DNA of 64,000 bases from Paenibacillus phytohabitans. GTDB lineage: Bacteria; Bacillota; Bacilli; Paenibacillales; Paenibacillaceae. The stretch is from NCBI RefSeq assembly GCF_013141775.1, contig NZ_WHOB01000043.1, positions 108,379 through 172,378 on the forward strand, written 5' to 3'. The notes beneath the pieces were generated by a model, which worked only from the letters and a program-made list of their open reading frames with translations, searched no databases and had not been told where the DNA came from. This document shows positions 44,037 through 52,202 of the stretch, in pieces; position 1 is the first letter of the stretch, and each line of letters starts with the position of its first letter. Both the position numbers and the translations under genes were made by a program.

Positions 44037-44642
44037 CTACACAGTATAATTCTCCAGCGAAACGATCCATTTGCCGGCCTGATTCTCGATGGTGTGCAAG
44101 CCGGTATAGGAAGCCGGGAATTTACTGCCGCGGTTGTTCCAGTCTAATTCTTTTATAATATGATAGATGATATTAATGACTCCGCCGTGAGTAACAATCA
44201 TGAGGTTACCTTCCGGATGGCGGGTTGCCTGTTCTTCGCAGAGAAGAGCGAATGTATCCCGGATACGTGTGAAGAACTCCAGCGGGCTTTCGCCGCCGGG
44301 ATAGCGCTCGTCCATCCGTAAACCGGAGAAATACAAACCCGGAAACCGTTCATTTACGATTTCGTTCGGCATGCCGGCGATCACGCCATTATTCATTTCC
44401 CTCCAGTCCATACTGCGCTCGAGCGGCAATCCGAGCTCTCTTGCCAGCTCACCAGCCGTATCCAGAGCCCGCTGCAGATCGCTGCTGACAATACGCTTTA
44501 TGTTAAATGAAGACTGGTTATCTTGAAGATAGCGGCCGAGCTTCTCGGATTGTCGGTAACCTTGCGTGATAAGTCCCCGCTGGCTCCATCCTCCACGGAA
44601 TCCTTCATCATCTTTGCCGTGTCTTACCAAATAAATCGCCAA
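44037..44642 (-). CDS. Histidine phosphatase family protein
   Basis: 201 residues of the phosphoglycerate-mutase-like superfamily. LVRHGK carries the phosphorylated His, SSDLQRALDTA the second Arg, WREMNNG the acid, and IVTHGGVIN the second His. Substrate unknown. The start is TTG at 44642, with GAAGGA upstream; the RHG motif directly after it leaves no room for a later start. Confidence 0.9.
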   Translation of the reverse strand: MAIYLVRHGKDDEGFRGGWSQRGLITQGYRQSEKLGRYLQDNQSSFNIKRIVSSDLQRALDTAGELARELGLPLERSMDWREMNNGVIAGMPNEIVNERFPGLYFSGLRMDERYPGGESPLEFFTRIRDTFALLCEEQATRHPEGNLMIVTHGGVINIIYHIIKELDWNNRGSKFPASYTGLHTIENQAGKWIVSLENYTV

Positions 44643-44821
44643 TTTTCCTTCGGCCTCCTGTTCTGTAGAGAGTAAGCATGCTTCCTTATGCGGGATGCCC
44701 TGCTAAGTTTATCACTCACTTTCCAGATTTATCAAGAGGAGAAGTTACAACCGGGATAACAAAGCTTGACGAAAATTCGGACACGGGCCTGCTGCTTAGG
44801 CGGGGCGGGTCAAGGAATTAA

Positions 44822-45787
44822 TTAATTCTCCGGTACGAACACTACCCGCTGCTGGCTGCCTGCCGGAGTATTCCACACTTCTTCAATCCTGGACAGCGGA
44901 AAAGCAATTGGGTTCGCAGTAAGCTTGCCTCCAGCAATCGCATCGATTAGCGCCGGGAATTCGGCCAAGTATCCGGCTGGAGTCACAGACCCTTGACCGC
45001 TGCCGATGATCTGGAAGTTGGCCGAGCGGAGTGCGGCAGAAGGGATAGCGGCATCTGCTCCGGCAACGGAACCAATCTGGATCCAGGTCAGCAGCCGGCT
45101 GCGGTCAGATCGGCGGGTCAGCAGCGGAATCATAGCCAGTCCGGCAGGCTCGCCCCACAGATAGTCAAGAACGATATCCACTTCGGAAGCCGCCTCGCCG
45201 AGGCGCAGGGCAGCTGCTTGCGGATCACCCGCAAGCGAGACCGTTACATCCGCGCCGAGCGGCGTAAGCGAACGGAGACGCTCCGGGTCCCGCCCGGCAG
45301 CGATAATCTGACTGGCCCCCATAAGCTTGGCGATCTGGACCGCCATCTGTCCGGAATTGCCGGTTGCCCCCAGAATGAGAACCTTGAAGCCCGGCTGCGC
45401 CTGAACCCTGCGGCGCAGGGTCACCCAGGCTGACATGGCCGGATTCATAGAGGCAGCGATGAGCACAGGATCGGCATGAGCCGGAATTGGCACACTGCGC
45501 CGAAGGTCAATTACAGTTTTGTCGGCAAAAGATCCTAGAGCAGTATCTGTTGTAACGAAATAGACCAACTGACCGTCCGGCAGCCTGCCTACCCCGTCAA
45601 CACCAGGGATCAGGGGCAATTCATCCGTACTGGTGTAGTGAGAACCATTGGCTTGTGCCCGTACCCGGAGATGCAACCCGGCTGCAAGCACATCAACCAG
45701 AGCTTCATGTTCTCCCGAGGGTACCGGAGTATCGTGAATTTCATATTTCGGACCTGAATCGAAGGATCGTACAACAGCAGCATACAT
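44822..45787 (-). CDS. Quinone oxidoreductase-like MDR dehydrogenase
   Basis: About 321 residues of the zinc-free medium-chain dehydrogenase family. The GroES-like half (about 1-120) leads to a Rossmann half with VLILGATGNSGQMAVQIAKLMGA (two adjoining parts). It probably reduces quinones or enals with NADPH. TGGAGG is 8 bases before the ATG at 45787. Divergent from marR, with repeated operators between. Confidence 0.9.
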   Translation of the reverse strand: MYAAVVRSFDSGPKYEIHDTPVPSGEHEALVDVLAAGLHLRVRAQANGSHYTSTDELPLIPGVDGVGRLPDGQLVYFVTTDTALGSFADKTVIDLRRSVPIPAHADPVLIAASMNPAMSAWVTLRRRVQAQPGFKVLILGATGNSGQMAVQIAKLMGASQIIAAGRDPERLRSLTPLGADVTVSLAGDPQAAALRLGEAASEVDIVLDYLWGEPAGLAMIPLLTRRSDRSRLLTWIQIGSVAGADAAIPSAALRSANFQIIGSGQGSVTPAGYLAEFPALIDAIAGGKLTANPIAFPLSRIEEVWNTPAGSQQRVVFVPEN

Positions 45788-45824
45788 AATATTGGCCTCC
45801 ATTTGCCCCATGGGCAGTTTTTTT

Positions 45825-45881
45825 GTTTGTGTAACAAACTAATAAGTTTGTAATACAAACAATATAGTTTGTTTCACGTAC
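45825..45881. promoter_or_regulatory. Phased array of MarR operator sites
   Basis: GTTTGTGTAACAAAC (45825-45839) and GTTTGTAATACAAAC (45846-45860) are near-identical palindromes exactly 21 bp apart. A third left half-site GTTTGT begins at 45867, again 21 bp on, with a degenerate right half. All lie between the divergent dehydrogenase and marR genes. Confidence 0.75.
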
Positions 45882-45951
45882 AAAGTCAACGGCGATTATG
45901 ATACAATGTGGACAGCAGGTTAGATAAATGATGAATTCTGGAGGGGCGAAT

Positions 45952-46407
45952 ATGAGCAGTTACGATGATTCTTTTGATAAACTGGATGATCTGTCGATTG
46001 TGGACAGTCTGGTGCAGCTATCCTTCCTGATCCAGAACATTCTCGCCAGAATAGGGGCGGAGCATGATCTCTCGATCATTCAGATCCGTCTGCTGGGTAT
46101 CCTGCGGGACCGGGAACCGGGTATGCTGCAGCTGGCCAAGCATCTGGGACTCGATAAATCCAGCATTACCGGACTCGTGGACCGTGCCCAGCGCCGCGGA
46201 CTGGTGGAGCGGACCGTGTCACCGGCCGACAAGCGGGGATTCAACGTGAGGGCAACTGCGGCAGGGTGGCAGATCATTCATGAAGTCGGAGAGCAGATTG
46301 AGCGTCAGATTACGGAGGTAACCGCAGGTCTTACTGAATCGGAACGTGCACAGACTATTGCTCTTGCCAGTAAGATTCTGATTACTGCGCCTGGGGCGAG
46401 TCGCTGA
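45952..46407 (+). CDS. MarR-family regulator
   Basis: About 151 residues: MLQLAKHLGLDKSSITGLVD is the HTH and SPADKRGFNVRAT the wing. GGAGGGG (45940-45946) supports the ATG at 45952 over the ATGs at 45928/45931. It should repress the divergent quinone oxidoreductase gene and itself through the phased sites, and be released by electrophiles or drugs. Confidence 0.92.
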   Translation: MSSYDDSFDKLDDLSIVDSLVQLSFLIQNILARIGAEHDLSIIQIRLLGILRDREPGMLQLAKHLGLDKSSITGLVDRAQRRGLVERTVSPADKRGFNVRATAAGWQIIHEVGEQIERQITEVTAGLTESERAQTIALASKILITAPGASR

Positions 46408-46422
46408 ATCTAAATATTAAAA

Positions 46423-46449
46423 AGCCCTACCCAAATATAGGTAGAGGCT
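46423..46449 (-). terminator. Terminator after the Rpn remnant
   Basis: On the minus strand AGCC-CTACC pairs with GGTAG-GGCT around a 7-base loop with one bulge, followed by a T run. Confidence 0.55.
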
Positions 46450-46473
46450 GGTAAAGGAATGAGAGTCCTGATT

Positions 46474-47254
46474 TTAATTATGTTTTCTTAGAGAGACAAT
46501 TTCAGCCTCGGACAGCCCGGATGCTTTGGTTATGATAGTTGTATCTACTCCAAGCCTGAGAAGCTCCAGGGCTATCTGGACAGCTTTCCTTTTTTCACCT
46601 TCAGCTAGTGCTCCTTCAATCATGGAAGCTTCATCATGAAGAAATTTTTGTCTGTCTTCATATAAACGGCGAGCTTCGGCATCCTGACTAAGAAACTCCA
46701 ATGTGTCCATTGCTTTTTTCAGCACAGGTTCGTTCATCGTCAGTACCTCCCAATTGGATTTCTACACCTTTCAGAAAAAGTAACCAGTTGACCAATCCAC
46801 CACTTTCAACGGGGACCGCATGATCGCCAAGCTTGGACAGTTCGAGAAAATGCAGTTCCATGTCGTCTATAAGTGGTATACCGCTTCTAGCTTCACGTAA
46901 ATGGAATACGTTATGATATTGATCATTGGGTAAAAAAGAGTAGTTCAGGATGTTGATAGTTACACATTTCTTTAACATTCTATAAGACTGACCTTCTTGA
47001 AGCTGTCCACTATAGAGCTTACTCCAATAGAACATTGTTCGTTTTTCGGTGTCGTATTTATTAAACAGTTGCATTTCAACATTGATAAGCTCGCCATCTG
47101 CTGTTTTTCCTCTAATGTCCAGTATCGATTGTTTATCGCGAGGAGCATCTTTTTCGGTATAAGGATTCAGCAAGATGATTTCTGTCAATGGGGGGTCTGT
47201 CAGCCTCAAGCAGTATACCCAGGAGAAAAAAGCCGCATCCAAGCAAACCCTCAA
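46474..47254 (-). pseudogene. Broken Rpn/YhgA-family PD-(D/E)XK nuclease gene
   Basis: Two overlapping frames together make one Rpn-type protein. The first (47254-46688) has IILLNPYTEKDAPRDKQSILD, with nuclease residues in LDIRGKTADGELINVEMQLF, then VNWLLFLKGV. At about 46758-46764 the frame shifts: the other frame reads KSNWEVLTMNEPVLKKAMDTL and ends in ALELLRLGVDTTIITKASGLS. The N-terminal 35-45 residues usual for the family are absent or unrecognisable, and the 5' end abuts the plsC-like gene. Rpn proteins are recombination-promoting nucleases; this copy looks inactive. Confidence 0.8.
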
Positions 47255-47267
47255 AGGATAGCTCAGA

Positions 47268-47969
47268 TTATTTATAGACTCCCCGATAGCCTTCGGGTAA
47301 TAATTCTGCTATTTTTTTCATTACGTATGTGAGGGTGGACTCTTCATATTCTTTTTTATCCTGATCCTTCGCCCGCTGGAGCAATTCAAATTGTTGTCCG
47401 ATCTGGATATGCACATCTGCCTTATTGAATGTTTCCGCCTTCATATCGCCATCTTGATGAATAGGTAAAAGCTTCTCTGTCCCATATAAACCGACAGGTA
47501 CAATGGGAGCTCCGGTTAATCTTGCTATAAGAAGGATACCTTTCTTCGCTTCAATCAAACTGCTGGCTCTGCTTCGGGTTCCTTCCGGGAAGATCAGTAA
47601 GCTTTCCCCTTGTTTAACAAGCTTGATTATCCTTTGGAGACCCTCTTTGTCAGCAGTATTGGGCTTAATAGTTGTAGTCTTTATTATATTGACACCGATG
47701 CTGGTCACTGCATTTTTTGAAAGCTTTTCCCCGGCTACAAAAGTAGGATTAATCGCTTTTAGAGCTTTGTCCAGCACTAATCCATCCGAATTGCTTAGAT
47801 GATTACATACAAAAATAGTCGGTGTTTGTATCTCTTTTAAGTTTTCACTGCCGGTTATATGTATATTTGCATATTTGTTGAGGTAATTATTTATAATATT
47901 TTTCGATATGGATGTGACCCATTTATCCGGCAAGAAATTTATGATTCTTGCCGCTGTAGCGGTAATCAT
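47268..47969 (-). CDS. plsC: 1-acyl-glycerol-3-phosphate acyltransferase (PlsC-like)
   Basis: 233 residues. CNHLSNSDGLVLD contains the catalytic HX4D motif (H-LSNS-D) and LLIFPEGTRSRASS the glycerol-phosphate binding motif. It acylates lysophosphatidic acid in phospholipid synthesis at the membrane. GGGGGA precedes the ATG. A second PlsC elsewhere in the genome is possible. Confidence 0.9.
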   Translation of the reverse strand: MITATAARIINFLPDKWVTSISKNIINNYLNKYANIHITGSENLKEIQTPTIFVCNHLSNSDGLVLDKALKAINPTFVAGEKLSKNAVTSIGVNIIKTTTIKPNTADKEGLQRIIKLVKQGESLLIFPEGTRSRASSLIEAKKGILLIARLTGAPIVPVGLYGTEKLLPIHQDGDMKAETFNKADVHIQIGQQFELLQRAKDQDKKEYEESTLTYVMKKIAELLPEGYRGVYK

Positions 47970-48011
47970 GTACGTATCCCCCCAATATTCACCTGTAATC
48001 TAGGATACCAT

Positions 48012-48112
48012 TTGACAGCAACAATTCAAACATGATAACTTTACGGTAGATTAATAAAGGCAATGTAACCTAAGGGTTCAACCTCGCTGAGAAGTGGGGT
48101 TGGACCCTTTTT
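48012..48112 (+). promoter_or_regulatory. Promoter and transcription attenuator of the nucleotidyltransferase gene
   Basis: TTGACA (48012-48017) is followed 16 bases later by GATAAC (48034-48039). The leader then contains a strong intrinsic terminator, 48072-48083 pairing with 48098-48109 (12 bp, one G-T), with T at 48108-48112, only 14 bases before the ribosome site. No plus-strand gene ends nearby, so the terminator can only act on this leader. A minimal start-stop (ATG TAA) sits at 48063-48068. Confidence 0.6.
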
Positions 48113-48139
48113 GCATTGCCGGACCAGAGGAGGATTCAT

Positions 48140-48910
48140 ATGCAGAGAACAGAATTGCTGCTGCAGCGGCTGGACGAAATCGGCAAGTCACTGGAGCACA
48201 CAGGTGATGCTCTATTATTATTAGGTGTTGGTTCCGTTGGGGTCGAGACGGCACGGATGGATGAGTATTCAGATTTGGATTTCTTCGTTATTGTGAAGCC
48301 GGGAGTGACCCGGAGATATATCGACCAGTTGGATTGGCTAGAAGACATACAGCCTCTTGCCTATGCTTTCAAGAATTCGGACCTTGGATATAAGGTGTTG
48401 TTCGAGGATGGGATTTTCGCGGAATATGCTGTATTCGAGGAATCGGAGCTGGCGGACGTCGCTTACACGGAGGGCCGGGTGATATGGAAGAATCCGCTGT
48501 ATGCCAATACGGCGATCGCCAGACCTTTAAGACCCCTCCCTTCTCCGAAGGAGGATTCCCTGGACTTTCCTTTGAACGAAGCCTTAACCAATCTATACGT
48601 AGGCCTCGGACGTTATGCAAGAGGTGAGCGTCTATCCGCTACGCGGTTTATTCAGGGGTATGCTATAGACAGGATTCTGTCTGTACTCCATCTGCTGGAG
48701 GACGAGGTTGATTATTATCCCGACCCGTTTGGAAATGAAAGACGGCTGGAGAAGAGATACCCCCGTTTTGCAGAGATTATCGGCGGGATGATTCAGGGAT
48801 ACGATCATGTGCCCGAATCGGCACTATGCATTCTGGATTTCTTGGAAGAGGTGTATCCGGTCAATCCAAGGTTAAGTGATGAGATCAGGCGGTTGGCCAA
48901 GCTAATGTAA
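48140..48910 (+). CDS. Nucleotidyltransferase (lincosamide/aminoglycoside type)
   Basis: About 256 residues. GVGSVGVETARMDEYSDLDF is the nucleotidyltransferase motif (GS...DxD, with Asp pair in SDLDF), followed by a helical C-terminal domain. This resembles LnuB/LnuF-like lincosamide nucleotidyltransferases but may have another substrate. AGAGGAGG fits the ATG at 48140; the frame opens at a TTG at 48116. The leader contains an attenuator, as in many genes induced by ribosome-targeting antibiotics. Confidence 0.8.
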   Translation: MQRTELLLQRLDEIGKSLEHTGDALLLLGVGSVGVETARMDEYSDLDFFVIVKPGVTRRYIDQLDWLEDIQPLAYAFKNSDLGYKVLFEDGIFAEYAVFEESELADVAYTEGRVIWKNPLYANTAIARPLRPLPSPKEDSLDFPLNEALTNLYVGLGRYARGERLSATRFIQGYAIDRILSVLHLLEDEVDYYPDPFGNERRLEKRYPRFAEIIGGMIQGYDHVPESALCILDFLEEVYPVNPRLSDEIRRLAKLM

Positions 48911-48934
48911 AGTAACGGACTTGCTTCCTGTTAT

Positions 48935-48964
48935 GGGAAAGAAAGGTTCTTGAATTTCTTTCCC
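48935..48964. repeat. Perfect 10-bp inverted repeat
   Basis: GGGAAAGAAA (48935-48944) and TTTCTTTCCC (48955-48964) with a 10-base spacer, between the nucleotidyltransferase and arsR genes. There is no T run after it, so it may stabilise the upstream mRNA end or be an operator. Confidence 0.5.
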
Positions 48965-49035
48965 GAAATGCAGCCGGGGTGGAATTTGTGGTATCTTATT
49001 TCCGTCCAAAGAAATAAACAATTAAACGAAAAGGG

Positions 49036-49380
49036 GTGATTTCCGTAGACCAGGAACTTGTGGCTGCTCTTGCCACCGAATTTAGGAACTCGCTTAAGGT
49101 GCTGAACGCGGTCGGAGATGAGACCCGGCAGGCCATCCTGTTGGCCTTGCTTCAAGGGCCGCAGAATCCCGGTATGCGTGTAGGTGAGATAAGGGTGGAA
49201 ACCCACTTATCCCGTCCGGCCGTTTCGCATCATCTGAAAATATTGAAAGAGGCACAGATTATAAGCGTCCGGAAAGAAGGAACACGCAACTATTATCGTC
49301 TGGACACCGGAAGTAAGCTGATGTTGTTGAAAAGCTTAGTAAGCGAATTGGAGAAGGCCCTTGCGCAATGTGACAGGTAA
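49036..49380 (+). CDS. ArsR-family regulator
   Basis: 114 residues with the ArsR winged helix: ALATEFRNSLKVLNAVGDET, MRVGEIRVETHLSRPAVSHHL and the wing VRKEGTRNYYRL. No metal-binding Cys motif is seen, so it may sense redox state or a small molecule. Start uncertain: GTG at 49036 overlaps AAAAGGGG. It precedes an aldo/keto reductase gene by 43 bases and is probably cotranscribed with it. Confidence 0.88.
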   Translation: MISVDQELVAALATEFRNSLKVLNAVGDETRQAILLALLQGPQNPGMRVGEIRVETHLSRPAVSHHLKILKEAQIISVRKEGTRNYYRLDTGSKLMLLKSLVSELEKALAQCDR

Positions 49381-49423
49381 TCATCGGAGCTGTAATCCGG
49401 AAGAGGAAGGGAGGGGGCCGTCA

Positions 49424-50287
49424 ATGAATCAGACAGTTCAAGCGGTGAACGGAGTAAACATTCCCCAACTGGGGTTTGGCTTGTATAAGATCAAGAATGG
49501 GGAGGCCTTTGAGCAGACGGTAGAGAATGCTATCCGGAGCGGGTACCGCCATTTCGATACAGCGAAAATATACGGTAATGAAGCGGCACTGGGCCGGGTC
49601 ATCCTGCACAGTGGCATTGACCGTGAGGAATTCTTCATTACCTCCAAAGCCTGGACGACGGATCTTGGGTATCATGCGACGAGAAAGGCGTTCGAGCTGA
49701 CTTGCCGGAAGCTGAACGTAACGTATCTCGATATGTATCTGATACATTTCGCGGGCCCTCATTATGTTGAGGCCTGGAAGGCGATGGAGGAGCTGTACGA
49801 TGAAGGCAGGATCAAAGTCATAGGTGTTGCCAATTTCGGGATACGGCATCTGGAGCAGCTCAAGAAGAACGCCCGGATCCTGCCGATGGTGAACCAGATC
49901 GAAACCCATCCGGAGTTCCAGCAGAACGAATTGTATGACTATATGGTTCAGAACCGGATTCTTCATGAGGCGTGGGGGCCGCTAGGGCAGGGAAGCAAGG
50001 TGCTGCTGGAGCATCCGGAGCTGGCAGCAATCGCTCATGCTCACCGCAAGTCGGTTGCGCAGGTCATTTTGCGCTGGCATCTGGAGCGGGGGAGTATTGT
50101 TATCCCTAAGTCGTCCAATCCGCAGAGGATCCAAGAGAATAGCGAAATTTATGACTTTGCACTGAACGGGGAGGAAATGGACCGAATCCGGAGGTTGGAC
50201 ACGGGGAAGAGATATTCCGTAAACCCGGCAGGTCTTATGGTTAATCCGGTGTACGTGACATTCATGAAGCTATTCATTCCAAGGTGA
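49424..50287 (+). CDS. Aldo/keto reductase
   Basis: About 287 residues, the length of small bacterial AKR proteins. FDTAKIYGNE supplies Asp and Tyr, FFITSKAW the Lys, and LYLIHF-type DMYLIHFAGP the His of the catalytic tetrad; VIPKSSNPQRIQEN binds NADPH. It reduces aldehydes such as glyoxals in the cytoplasm. GGGAGGGGG is 6 bases before the ATG at 49424. Confidence 0.92.
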   Translation: MNQTVQAVNGVNIPQLGFGLYKIKNGEAFEQTVENAIRSGYRHFDTAKIYGNEAALGRVILHSGIDREEFFITSKAWTTDLGYHATRKAFELTCRKLNVTYLDMYLIHFAGPHYVEAWKAMEELYDEGRIKVIGVANFGIRHLEQLKKNARILPMVNQIETHPEFQQNELYDYMVQNRILHEAWGPLGQGSKVLLEHPELAAIAHAHRKSVAQVILRWHLERGSIVIPKSSNPQRIQENSEIYDFALNGEEMDRIRRLDTGKRYSVNPAGLMVNPVYVTFMKLFIPR

Positions 50288-50399
50288 CTCCGCATATAGA
50301 CAATGAGCATAGAAAAGAGGCCAGCCCGCGAGGGGGTGGGCCTGGAATTGCCCGTGAATTGCCGTAATGATGTGGTATGGTAGCCCGTATCTTAAGCAG

Positions 50400-50843
50400 T
50401 CAGGGTGTTTTCGTTCTCTCCGCCAGTGTAGTAATTGACTTAATATCCTCATCGGTTAACTGGTCCAGAAAATGCTTGCGTATTGCCTTCGAGACTATGG
50501 GAAGGGCTGCCTCCAAGGCGGAGCTGCCGGCGGAGGTGATGATAATTTGTACACCCCGGTCTGTGTCCAGCGGTTTTCTTAGCACGAGACCCCGTTTCTC
50601 CATCCGCGTCAGATGATGAGATAACCGGCTTTTATCCCAGTCCATAGAGTCAGCCAGCTCCTGTTGACGAAGCTTCCCCTCTCCGAATTGTACTAACCGG
50701 TCTAATACTCCGAAATCGCCCTCGGATAGCCCGGTATGCTCAGACATCTCTTTCACAACCCGGCCGAAGATACGTTTGAAGGAGCCTTTCCACATATTCC
50801 ATAATTGCATTTCATCTTCGTTTAATTCGCTCATATTGTCCAT
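50400..50843 (-). CDS. MarR-family regulator
   Basis: About 147 residues; KLRQQELADSMDWDKSRLSH and the wing DTDRGVQIIITSAG mark a MarR/AdcR-type winged helix. The open frame begins inside the operator at TTG 50879; ATG 50843 or 50834 is more likely, though the ribosome site is weak. Divergent from an aldo/keto reductase across two matched palindromes, so that gene is its probable target. Confidence 0.9.
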   Translation of the reverse strand: MDNMSELNEDEMQLWNMWKGSFKRIFGRVVKEMSEHTGLSEGDFGVLDRLVQFGEGKLRQQELADSMDWDKSRLSHHLTRMEKRGLVLRKPLDTDRGVQIIITSAGSSALEAALPIVSKAIRKHFLDQLTDEDIKSITTLAERTKTP

Positions 50844-50859
50844 AGAAGGATCATAGCAT

Positions 50860-50915
50860 GGTTGACGTATCAACCACAAGATGCTATTGTATGTTTGTTG
50901 GTTGATACGTCAACC
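50860..50915. promoter_or_regulatory. Two matched MarR operators
   Basis: GGTTGACGTATCAACC (50860-50875) and GGTTGATACGTCAACC (50900-50915) are perfect 6-bp-arm palindromes, inverted copies of one another, with centres 40 bp apart. They occupy the divergent promoter. Confidence 0.8.
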
Positions 50916-50951
50916 TAAAGATTCATAAACATATAGGAGCGTGACTATTCA

Positions 50952-51923
50952 ATGGAATATGTGAAGCTTGGACGAAGCGGCTTGGACGTATCGAAGTTAA
51001 GTCTTGGAACCATGAGCTTCGGGGTACCTGAACGCGGCAATACCCCGTGGTCGTTGAATGAAGAGAACAGCAGACCGATTATTAAAAGAGCAATCGAATT
51101 AGGCATTAATTTTTTCAGTACTGCTAATATGTATTCCGATGGTACCAGTGAAGAGATTCTCGGAAGGGCCATAAAGGATTTTGTCCGCCGGGACGAAGCT
51201 GTGATTGCCACGAAGGTGTTCGTCCCGATGCGTAAGGGTCCGAATGCTATGGGGCTTTCCCGTAAAACCATAATGACCGAAATTGATAACAGTCTACGAC
51301 GGCTTGGAACAGACTACATTGACCTGTATCAGATTCATCGCTATGATCCGAATACGCCGATTGAGGAGACGATGGAGGCTCTTCATGACTTAGTGAAGGC
51401 TGGCAAGGTGAGATACCTTGGAGCATCCTCCATGCTGGCATGGCAGTTTGCGAAGGCGCAGTCCACCGCAGAGCGAAACGGCTGGACAAGATTTATTGCA
51501 ATGGAGAACAGACTTAACCTGCTGTATCGGGAAGAAGAAAGGGAAATGCTCCCGCTTTGTAAGGATCAGGGGGTAGGGATCACACCTTATCTGCCTCTGG
51601 CTGCGGGCCGGTTAACCCGGGATTGGGATCAGCTCACGGAACGATCAGAGAATGACCAGGTAGCCAAGGCGATGTTCACCAGAACGGAAGAAGCGGACCG
51701 CAAGGTTGCACAGAGAGTTGCCGAGGTTGCGGCGAACCGTGGACTTCCCCGGGCACAGATTGCCCTTGCCTGGCTGCTGCACAAGGAGGAGGTTACAGCT
51801 CCGGTCATCGGTTCGACCCGCATCAGCCAGCTTGAAGATTCGGTTTCGGCATTGTCTGTTCAATTGACACCTGAAGAAATCACAAGCCTGGAAAAACTTT
51901 ATATCCCTCATCCAGTGATCTAA
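50952..51923 (+). CDS. Aldo/keto reductase
   Basis: 323 residues of the AKR family (YhdN/Tas-like). FFSTANMYSDG has the Tyr in place (the usual Asp is Ser-Thr shifted), VIATKVF the Lys, and YIDLYQIHRYDP the His; VIGSTRISQLEDSV binds NADPH. AGGAGCGTG precedes the ATG. Controlled, by position, by the divergent MarR protein. Confidence 0.92.
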   Translation: MEYVKLGRSGLDVSKLSLGTMSFGVPERGNTPWSLNEENSRPIIKRAIELGINFFSTANMYSDGTSEEILGRAIKDFVRRDEAVIATKVFVPMRKGPNAMGLSRKTIMTEIDNSLRRLGTDYIDLYQIHRYDPNTPIEETMEALHDLVKAGKVRYLGASSMLAWQFAKAQSTAERNGWTRFIAMENRLNLLYREEEREMLPLCKDQGVGITPYLPLAAGRLTRDWDQLTERSENDQVAKAMFTRTEEADRKVAQRVAEVAANRGLPRAQIALAWLLHKEEVTAPVIGSTRISQLEDSVSALSVQLTPEEITSLEKLYIPHPVI

Positions 51924-51972
51924 ATAGACTGAAGTTGTAATAAGAATGTGATTCTCCTATATAAAAAAGAAG

Positions 51973-52000
51973 AAGGGCGCCGGAGCTGCGCCCTTTTTTC
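51973..52000 (+). terminator. Terminator after the aldo/keto reductase
   Basis: AAGGGCGC (51973-51980) pairs with GCGCCCTT (51988-51995), then a T run. Confidence 0.8.
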
Positions 52001-52056
52001 CTGAAATATAAGAATTTATATGTTTCACATGATAACTTATCCTTCTATTTCTCGCT

Positions 52057-52097
52057 GAAACGGTACCGTCCTTACAAAAGGACGGCAAAGCCGTTTC
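52057..52097. other. Long two-part hairpin upstream of tetR
   Basis: Outer arms GAAACGG (52057-52063) and CCGTTTC (52091-52097) enclose inner arms CCGTCCTT (52066-52073) and AAGGACGG (52078-52085). No T run follows, so it is not a normal terminator. Role unknown. Confidence 0.6.
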
Positions 52098-52148
52098 TAC
52101 TTGTTTGTAACATTTTTAACGCGACAGCTCTGCAAAAGCATGTTATTC

Positions 52149-52180
52149 TATAATCAATTACCGACAGACAGTCGGTCGGT
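52149..52180 (+). promoter_or_regulatory. -10 element and TetR operator
   Basis: TATAAT at 52149-52154 is followed by ACCGACAGAC-A-GTCGGTCGGT (52160-52180), a 10-bp-arm palindrome with one mismatch typical of TetR sites, just downstream of the promoter and before the tetR ribosome site. Confidence 0.75.
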
Positions 52181-52202
52181 ACAACTTAAGGAGAACTAAA
52201 CC

